Part shown: piece after piece, positions 56,801 to 64,000 of the stretch | How positions within the stretch are numbered: position 1 is the stretch's first letter | Layout of the letters: every line of letters begins with the position of its first letter | Assembly (NCBI GenBank): GCA_002077065.1 | Contig: NAJO01000024.1 | Span: forward strand, 186,001 to 250,000 | From: Cryoendolithus antarcticus | Taxonomy: Eukaryota; Ascomycota; Dothideomycetes; Cladosporiales; Cladosporiaceae | Reading direction: 5' to 3' | DNA: 64,000 nt | Made by a program: the position numbers and the translations under genes | Notes under the pieces: generated by a model | Databases searched by the model: none | Told to the model about the DNA's origin: nothing | The model's input: the letters and a program-made list of their open reading frames with translations, nothing else

Positions 56801-57566
56801 CTAAGAGGCCTTGCCAGTTGCCTGTCCAGTTGCCTGGCTGGCGGAGGCACGGAGGTTGGCGGATGTGGAGGCGGAGTTGCCCTGGCTGAAGAAGCGGGAG
56901 AACAGAGGCTGGAGGAGGGATCGGAAGACGATCTGAGCACCACTGTAGTATTGCATTAGTCACAGAACACTGGGGATAAGAAGAAGATGTTCGACATACC
57001 CAGTCTGGGGAAGAGCCATCCAGAGGACGAGGATGAACTTGAATGTGTAGTAGAATGGGAACCAGTAGACGGCGTTGACAGCAGACTCGATCACAGTGAG
57101 GAATGCATAGGTCACCCAGTACTATCACGATCATATATCAGCTCTCGTCTCATCGTGTTCGGGATCCTGCAGGCAGCACTCACCGTCAACCACTGCGTAT
57201 CATCCGCCTTTCCAGAGGTGAACAGCGCATCAAGCGAGTAGTACGCCGGAATCACAAAGCCAGCAGTGTTGACCAAGAACTCGCCGGCGATGTTGAAGAA
57301 AATGAGGAAGAAGTACAGGGCGCCGAGGCCGAGGACGACGTAGACCTTGGGGACGCTGGTCTGCTGCTCGAATTGCTGGAGTTGCGGGTACTTAGACAGC
57401 GACTTGTCGAGCTGCGACAGGTGGTACTGCGCTGTGACGATGGTGTTAGAACGGTGTTGGAGTACGTAGGCGGTGTTCAGATGGACAGGTTGCTGGTGTG
57501 GTGGGCTTGCGATAAGGCGGTGGGGAGGGGCATACCTTTTTCTTGGATGGAGCCGGATTGAGACAT
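56801..57566 (-). CDS. yop1: Yop1/REEP (DP1/TB2/HVA22) ER-shaping protein
   Basis: Four exons, 57566-57536, 57431-57184, 57121-57000 and 56942-56801, splice in phase to 180 residues, the normal size. After a short acidic/Gln start come two hairpin hydrophobic pairs (KVYVVLGLGALYFFLIFF, then NTAGFVIPAYYSL; WVTYAFLTVIESAV, then WFPFYYTFKFILVLWMALP), ending with the TB2/DP1/HVA22 pattern TGGAQIVFRSLLQP. The C-terminus is an Ala/Ser/Gln/Thr-rich amphipathic tail. Yop1 bends membranes and keeps tubular ER together with reticulons, and in yeast it binds Yip1/Rab proteins. Confidence 0.95.
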
Positions 57567-57986
57567 GGTGGCGGTGGGGGGTATGGGGCTGATTTGAGGT
57601 GTGGGAGGCAGTGGAGTGGCGGTGATGCGGGATGGAGGTTGTTATCGGTGGTGGTTGAGGTTGTGTGTCAAAGGTTGAGGAAGCGAGCAATTAGAAGCTG
57701 TTACGCGCTTGGTGGGACAGTGCATGGAAGAGCAAGGACAAGTTACGTCAGTGGTTGCTGCTATCACGTGCGAATATGTACGGTGATCACAATATGTTTG
57801 TTGTTTGTCAATACGAGCGTTTAGGCCGTGCAAATAGTCAGTGTCGAGCAGTGAAGCAACATTGAGGTAGCCTGACCGAGTGGACTTGGAACAGCAGCCT
57901 TCGACGGTATAGGCCGGCAGTCGACACCTTCTTGTCGACGACGCTGAGACTCGAGAGCAAAATCAATTTCTATCTGTGTTGGTCTA
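57567..57986. other. Short spacer, nothing coding
   Basis: These 420 bases lie upstream of yop1 and downstream of las21, both on the minus strand. The yop1 leader side is G-rich on the plus strand (CA/CT-rich on the transcribed strand). No gene is recognised. Confidence 0.4.
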
Positions 57987-60900
57987 TCATCGAAGACTCC
58001 CTAGCCACCACAGCAGACTGCCCATCCCAACATTCAAGCCCAGATGCCAGCCCATGGCCCAGGCCATGCTGTACAGATACTTGGGTGAGAAGACCGTCCA
58101 GATGAACAAGTGCGTTCGCAGAGCTGTACAGGCCGCCATGACGGCTATCAGACTTGCAGAGACGAAGCAAGTCAAGGCTGCGAGGTAAGTCTGATACTGT
58201 GCCGAGTCTCGACTCTCCAGTTGTTGCTCCGGCCTGCGCGAAGTAGTGCTAGTGCGTGCTGCAGCAAGCGCTCCGTTGTGTAGGCGATTGCGTTCCTCCT
58301 GTACCCATGACCTCGTCCCATTCACGCTCTCTTCGTGCGTCTTGTCTGGCTTCTGGTCGTTGTATGCATCAATCACAGCCGCGTCCTTGCGAAGCATGAT
58401 CATAGCCGCGCTACACCACCATACAGCTCCTGCCCAGTTCCCAACAAACACCAACAACGCCACAAGGCCGACATTGTAGTCCGCGATCCCGTTGTAAGCG
58501 TTGCCCAAGTCTATACTCGAGATCGAGTTCGAGCCGCCGAACGCGAAGTACGTGGTCTGAGACAGTAGCATGACCGTGACTGCTACAGTCAGAGGCTGCC
58601 TTTGGCGAAGAAGCCGCGACAGTGCCATACGCTGCACACAGATGAGCAGAAAAAGCAGAATATTCGGCGTGCGGGTTTGCGTGACGAGGAAGAGCGTGAG
58701 GAGTGGTTGTAGGCGTTCTGTCAGCGAAGGACCTGTTCCATGTCAGTCTGGTGATCTGCCATGCCGGTGCAGTATGAGGTCGATCTTACCTTTCCTCTCG
58801 CTCCCAGCCGCTTGTCTGGCCATCATAGTAGTGACAACAACGAACATCGAAGCCAGACCCAGCATCACGAACACGACCCTCGCCTGGGCAACCAAGTCCA
58901 AGTCCTCCGTATAGTCCCTGACTCTTTGGCCAAGCCCGAGCACCAACTCCGGCGCGTCAGCTTGCGTGAAGTTCAGCTTGAACACCACCGACGCCAGTAC
59001 AACCACAAAAGCGACGCTGACAGCAACTTCACGGATGACAAGATCATTTAAGGTAGTCGCTGCCATGTCGAAGCCGATGTACAAGTACGTGACCAGCACC
59101 AGCACCCACATAAGCTTGTGATGCACCGGGAAGACCGTTTGCACGATATCCGGCTCGCCAGCATGCTTCTGTCCAGTCTGATTCCAGCTGATCATGATGC
59201 GATGCAAAGCAATGACCGGTACTGCCAACGCAGCCCGAGGCACGCCATAGCTGCTCCACAGCCGGAGGCTCGAGCCTTGTCGAGCTTCTTTTGTCGCTAA
59301 GAGGGTGAGCCAAGCCGGTGTGAGCCAGTACCAGAAGTGCTGCTCTTCTTCAACGTAGGAGCTTGCAAACATCATGACGCTGTAGAGTATAATGAGAAAG
59401 CTCAAGGTAAAACCTGCTGTTGTCGGTGGCCATAGACGTTGGAAGGCCAGAATCGCGAGTATCAGGCTCACCAAGGCCAGCACGGTACCTCCAATCATGC
59501 GAGGAATGTCGTAAGAGCTGGCAGTGCTGCTCAAGACGTCTTGTGCATCATAGAGAAAGCCTTGAAGAGCAGCAACTTCGCCATCGGTGCCATGCAGTAG
59601 TATTGTTCGAGCTGCTCGGCACGCCAGACCTTGCTGTTCGCCTCGGACGTAGTCGCAGGACTCCGGGTTTGTCTTGTTCAGTGTCGCTCGATACAATCCG
59701 ATCGTGACATTGAGCTGCTCTTCACCGAACGTCGCCCGGACAATCTGCATCATCTGCTGTGCGTTCCTTCTAAGCACGTCTCGTAAGCCCTGCTCCCCAA
59801 GCACATCCTTGATCCCCTCAACAGCAACTCCCAGACTGTTCTTCGGCACTGGAAACCCCATCAGCCCAGCCAGCGTTGGCACAACATCACTCTGCTCCAC
59901 TCTCTCATAGAACTGGAACTCCGTGCCCTCCTTTGGAACAGTCGGACACTCCCTCTTCTTCCCATCGCCTCCAAACTTCGGACTCGCGAACAGCAGCGCA
60001 GGCTCCGTCTCTCCGGGACCACTGCCGCCGTGATTGCCTCCAGCATTCATCCCATGATCACCAGCCAACACTAACAGCGTCTTCCCCAACGCCTCTTCCC
60101 TCTCCAAAGCCTCCCAAATCATTCTCACCACATCATCCATCTCCTGCTGCTTCCCGGGCATAGCCGGCCCCAAAGGCCCAGTCTTATGTCCAATATGATC
60201 CAATCCCAAATAATGCAGCACCAAAGCATTCCAATCATTCTTCTCAAGCTCTTCAGGCAAATGACGAGTGACATTGAAATCAACTTCAGTGAAATCCTAA
60301 AACCCCGAAAGAAAAAGGGGAAGATACTCAGCCTCGCAATACTACACACTTACCTTGGAGATCTACTGACCGAAACGAAGAAACTCGTTGTGCCGTCGCT
60401 TCTATCGAAGAAGGGCGGAGGGAAGAGCTTCAGCCACGTGTCGTCGCCGTAGAATGCGAGCTTGCTGTCTGGCAGAGCGCGAAGCTGAGCGAGCCAGGTA
60501 TCTTGGTTCGCAAGGGAGGAGGAGGTATCGCTCTCGGCGAAGTTCAGCAGAAGGTCTAGGAAGGAGGGCACGGAGCCGGTTGTAAGGGCTTTGATTCGGG
60601 GCATGGTCACTGTTGGGGGTGTGGCGTGGGCAGTGAAGGGCAGAGCATTGCCGGCGCGAATAAGGCTGGCAACTCGATCAGTAAAGAGTGCTTCCTGTTA
60701 GGGGGTCAGGCTGTTATACCTCTGTGTGAACTTCATCTCGCTCTTAGGCCCATAGACAAAATCACTCCGCAGCGCGTCCACCACCATGAAGATGACCTTG
60801 TTGAAAGGCGCCTCTATGCTGCCATCACCGCCCACAGCTCCTCGCCCATCACTCCCAAGCTCTTCTCCATCTTCCCAAGTCGCGAGTCCAGGTAGTACGG

Positions 60901-61003
60901 GTTTGTAAGGGAAGAAGCCCGTCGCGAAGACCAGGACTGCGATCGGAATAAGGAGGTTCGACAGGATCAGCGAGAACGTACGGAAGCGCTGAGATCGCGC
61001 CAT
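57987..61003 (-). CDS. las21: GPI ethanolamine-phosphate transferase 2 (Las21/Gpi7/PIG-G)
   Basis: Four exons, 61003-60720, 60665-60371, 60296-58790 and 58732-57987, splice in phase to 943 residues (yeast Las21 has 830). An N-terminal signal anchor is followed by the lumenal alkaline-phosphatase-type domain: VDALRSD (75-81, metal/nucleophile region), FTAHATPPTVTMPRIKALTTGS, HYLGLDHIGHKTGP and AGDHGMNAGGNHGG, the set of metal-binding residues for zinc-dependent transfer. About ten C-terminal helices follow. It adds ethanolamine phosphate to the second mannose of the GPI anchor in the ER. The splice at 60720/60665 rebuilds FTQSLIRAGNALPFT. It belongs to the same pathway as Smp3, encoded 17 kb to the left. 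Confidence 0.95.
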
Positions 61004-61451
61004 GCCGGTATGCTCACTTGAAACGTCACGTAGCTCGTTGTAGGTGGTGGATGGAGAGGTGAGAAACGGAATTCGGAGTTCAAAGGTGGTACAGACAGTG
61101 CTGTGAGCTAGCGCGACACGCTGATGCAAGCCGTATCGTCTCTCATTGTCGTGATTGTCATGTCAACTTTTCATCTGATCTTACACAAGGGAGCAGTAGC
61201 GCGTCGAAGTAAGATCGAGAGAGTATGGGCACGATGATAGAGATGGACTGGCACAGGCTTTTGTGGAACGGATGAATTGGTAGCTATCTAAGAAACCTCT
61301 CCTCACGCCCCTTTTCTTTAAAGCAAAACTCTCCATTGTCTGTTGACAATCTCACTCTCGCTTAGCAAGTACCGTCTGATCACAGTCGCCGAGACGCGAC
61401 AGGCTGATCTCTTGTGTCTGAGCTACCTCCATTAATAGAGACAATCAACGC
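61004..61451. other. Short spacer, nothing coding
   Basis: These 448 bases hold the las21 promoter and the 3' flank of the Mei2-like gene, both on the minus strand. No gene is recognised. Confidence 0.4.
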
Positions 61452-64000
61452 CTAAGCCTTGGTGTTGCCTTTACCCTTCGACGACGACGCGAACCTCTCC
61501 TCGCGCTTGGGGTCAGGCACGATGTTGACCTGCTTGCCGAGACGACCACCAGTCTGAGTGCGCATCATAGCGCCTGGAACTGGAGCACGAGGCGGCAGAA
61601 CGTCGTAGTTGGTGACCCATGGCTGCGGCGGAGCGTTGTACATCATGGGTGGACCACCGACGTAGCCGGCGGGAGGGTTCGGCGCCATGTAGCCGTTGTT
61701 GTAGGGCACTGGGTAATTCATCGGCATGTGAGGCATCTGCTGCGGGCCATAGCCCATGGGAAACTGCGCCGGACCGCCGTTGTACCCGTTGAAGCCGTTG
61801 TTCCCGTTGAAGCCATTGTACCCATTGTACATCGGGTGAGAACGGCCGGGGAGAGGGACCTGGTGCTGGAAGCCGGTGTAATGGCCGACTGGAGCTGGGC
61901 TATTCTCGGGAATGTACTGCTGGCCTTGATGCTGCATCTGCCAGGGAGCCGGAGCGTTGTTGGGGGCTGGAAGCGCCAGCTGACCGCGACGGGGCGGGCC
62001 TTGAGAGCCCTCGTCGCGCTGGTGGCGATTAGTGCCGCGATCGAAGCGGGACTGCGTGCGGCGACACTGGTCGCGAGCACGATCTCTAGGCGCGTACAGG
62101 CCTTGGTAGAGCGAGTTCTCCATGGAGCGCTGAAGCTTGGCGTTGTTGTCTGGCGCCGGCCATTCGCGCGGCGAACCAGCTGGGTGCTCGTCGTTGGCGT
62201 TCAACACGCTGTACCACAGCCTAGGGCGGCATTGTGGTACCTCCTCTAACATGCAGGAGTTGCGGAACTTGGCCTCAAGGCACTCCAGGCCCTGTATGTT
62301 GGCGTAGTTCACAGCAACAGCCTTGTGGTACTTGTTGAACTCTCCAGGTGGCTTGGTGGTGATGTTCGGCATGTGCAAGGCCGGCCCCTTCTCGGGAACC
62401 CAGTGCTCGACCCAGGTCTTGAGAGCCTCTGCGGAGATGAAGTTTACGAACACGTACCCAACAGCTTGCATCTTGCGGAGATCGATGCGGGCGTAGGTGA
62501 AATCGTACTGGCCTGCGTGGGTCATGTCCAGCATTCGGCGAGCATCCTCAGCGAACCACTTGGTCGGAGTGTTGCGGATCATGAGGGTGGTACGCAAGTC
62601 GAGCCCGCGGCGAATCTTCTCGATGAGGACAGTCTGTGCTGACCACGTAAGAGATGGACGGCGCATCTTGGGCCGACCGTTGGTGATGGCCTCAGTAACG
62701 TCCACTGGAGACATGGCACCAGTCGCTCCAGCCTCGACATCCATTAGGGGACCGTCATTGTTGGTGCTAGAGTCGGATCGGCGTGGCACCATTCCGGCTT
62801 GGATATGGCCAGGAATGGGCACTATTACGCCCCATTCGTCCACCATCACCGCAGACCGCCCAGTCTGGCTGATGAATGTGTTTTGGCTGACTTGACGCAT
62901 GTGGCCAACATCGTCGGCATTCGCCATGACGCGGGAGCCAGCAGAATGGTTCCAGCCAGCAGGCCCACCAGTGAAGTAGGGCGGGAATGTAGCGCCATCA
63001 TGAACGGCGCCATGGCCCAAAAAGCACTCGCACGGAACGACGATAAAGTAGAGCGGCTGCACGTGGTCAGTACATGAGCAGGGTTGCAGTTGAGGGGGAG
63101 AATGGAGCCGACTCACGTTGAAAGCTTCGATCCGACCATTGCTGGCGGAGACCTCTATCAGGACGGTGGCATCGGAGATCTTGTCGAGCTCGAAACGGAA
63201 CTCAAAGTTGCCCCGAGACGATTCGAGACGCTCGAAGGTACGCACCGACGGGTACTGGGCGATGTTAACATTGCGAGAAGACGTCTCATGATTGGCCTTG
63301 AGCCCTCTGTCGATCGCCTCATAGATGTTGTTCGCAATGTGCTCGGCACTCAAGTGTGACAGTGCATCTGAAGGGAGCGTAGTGACCAGCACGTGCCCGT
63401 CGGGAGAGGGGACGCTGGGCATAGTCTTATCCGCGCCGGCATAAGTGCCGCGAGTGATGAAGTCGACGGTGGACACCTGACCGCACTCCTCGAAGGCAGC
63501 CTTGAGCTCCTCGGCGTACCCAATGCTGTTCGAGCAGATCAGGGCCTCGGTGGTCCCGTCTTGATTGACGACAGGCCCGACCCAATGGCCGCCTGTACGT
63601 ACATGCTCATTCCAGGCATCCTGTGATATCGTCAGTAAGCTTGGTCAATAGCTTTGCGAGTACATTAGGGACGATGGTTATCAGCGTACCGATGCCCTAA
63701 GGAAGTGGAATAAGCCCTCCTGTGAGCGACCGCCTTGACCATCGAACCGCTCCTTAAAGAGGTCCGAGCCAAACGTTGCGACGACCCTGAGGCAGGAACT
63801 AGGAACGTGCAAGCCGCCGAGGTTCTTAGCCCACGCGAGCCCGTCTGCGTTGATCGCCGCCAGGTGTGGTTTACTGCCATCGCTAGCATTCTCGTACCCC
63901 ATTGAGATCACGCTAGCAAGGCTAGCATGAATGGGGTCAAAGTCGGCCGTGGCTGGGCTGACTGGACGGGAGGCTTCAGCAGACTTGCTGCGCCGATTCT
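61452..64000 (-). CDS. Mei2-like RNA-binding protein (N-terminus beyond the window)
   Basis: Three exons lie in view, 64000-63690, 63620-63117 and 63056-61452, all in phase; the frame is open at the right edge, so the protein is partial at its start (673 or more residues seen from the middle exon on, about 100 before it). The first parts look like two divergent RRM-like folds (SDLFKERFDGQGG, SIGYAEELKAAFEECG, EFRFELDKISDATVLIEV). The Mei2-type RRM (RRM_2) is at about 62330-62610: TTLMIRNTPTKWFAEDARRML, QYDFTYARIDLRK and VGYVFVNF. The C-terminus is disordered, with a Tyr/Asn/Gly/Phe repeat (61777-61840) and Pro/Met-rich runs. Fission yeast Mei2 drives meiosis by binding meiRNA; filamentous fungi have homologues of less clear role. 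Confidence 0.88.

Noticed and set aside
1..64000. Search for tRNA, rRNA, CRISPR arrays, transposons and secondary-metabolite cluster signals
   Set aside because: No B-box/A-box pairing, no long direct or inverted repeats and no transposase or synthase-like frames were noticed by eye. A computed scan (tRNAscan-SE, RepeatMasker) would settle it.

Overview
This is a stretch of a filamentous ascomycete (Pezizomycotina) nuclear genome, probably a dothideomycete, although the class is only an inference. The evidence is dense eukaryotic housekeeping genes on both strands, short introns of about 50-100 bases with GTRNGT-type donors, CTRAC-like branch sites and YAG acceptors, compact intergenic spaces and balanced base composition. 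It also carries genes typical of moulds, such as Atg101, an RFX factor and a Mei2-like protein. I found no operons, transposons, rRNA, CRISPR array or convincing tRNA.

Layout, left to right. 0-9 kb: tail of an unrecognised Gln/Pro-rich protein, a 2 kb stretch with no gene visible, cardiolipin synthase (crd1), an alpha-glucoside/sucrose-type sugar carrier, and the Rad16 repair helicase. 9-21 kb: Pet127 (mitochondrial RNA processing), Vps45 (SM protein), an HPP membrane protein, acireductone dioxygenase (methionine salvage) and a DxxxD-type cation diffusion facilitator. 21-30 kb: a small hydrophilic protein, a Ytp1-like membrane protein, the recombination mediator Swi5, two neighbouring small basic proteins with a similar plan, and the Drg/Rbg1 GTPase. 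30-46 kb: P5B ATPase (Ypk9/ATP13A2 type), RFX transcription factor, Atg101, GPI mannosyltransferase Smp3, Skp1 and Vps18. 46-64 kb: a hypothetical protein, ABC-F protein Arb1, two divergent F-box-type genes, a nine-exon hexose transporter, an atypical SDR, Yop1, GPI ethanolamine-phosphate transferase Las21 and a Mei2-like RNA-binding protein that runs off the right edge.

Functional threads: endosome/vacuole traffic (Vps45, Vps18, Ypk9, Atg101), GPI-anchor synthesis (Smp3 and Las21, 17 kb apart), SCF ubiquitin ligase parts (Skp1 and two F-box-type proteins within 10 kb), DNA repair (Rad16, Swi5), mitochondria (Crd1, Pet127) and translation GTPase/ATPase factors (Rbg1, Arb1). These are probably neighbours by chance, as is usual in fungal genomes, and not a dedicated cluster.

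Most gene models here were rebuilt by hand-splicing with phase checks. I did not find a clear undescribed system. The most unusual points are a GC-AG intron in smp3, a gene with no usable ATG near 26.0 kb, a run of four exons of 29, 29, 15 and 25 bases in rbg1, and a pair of similar small basic proteins side by side.
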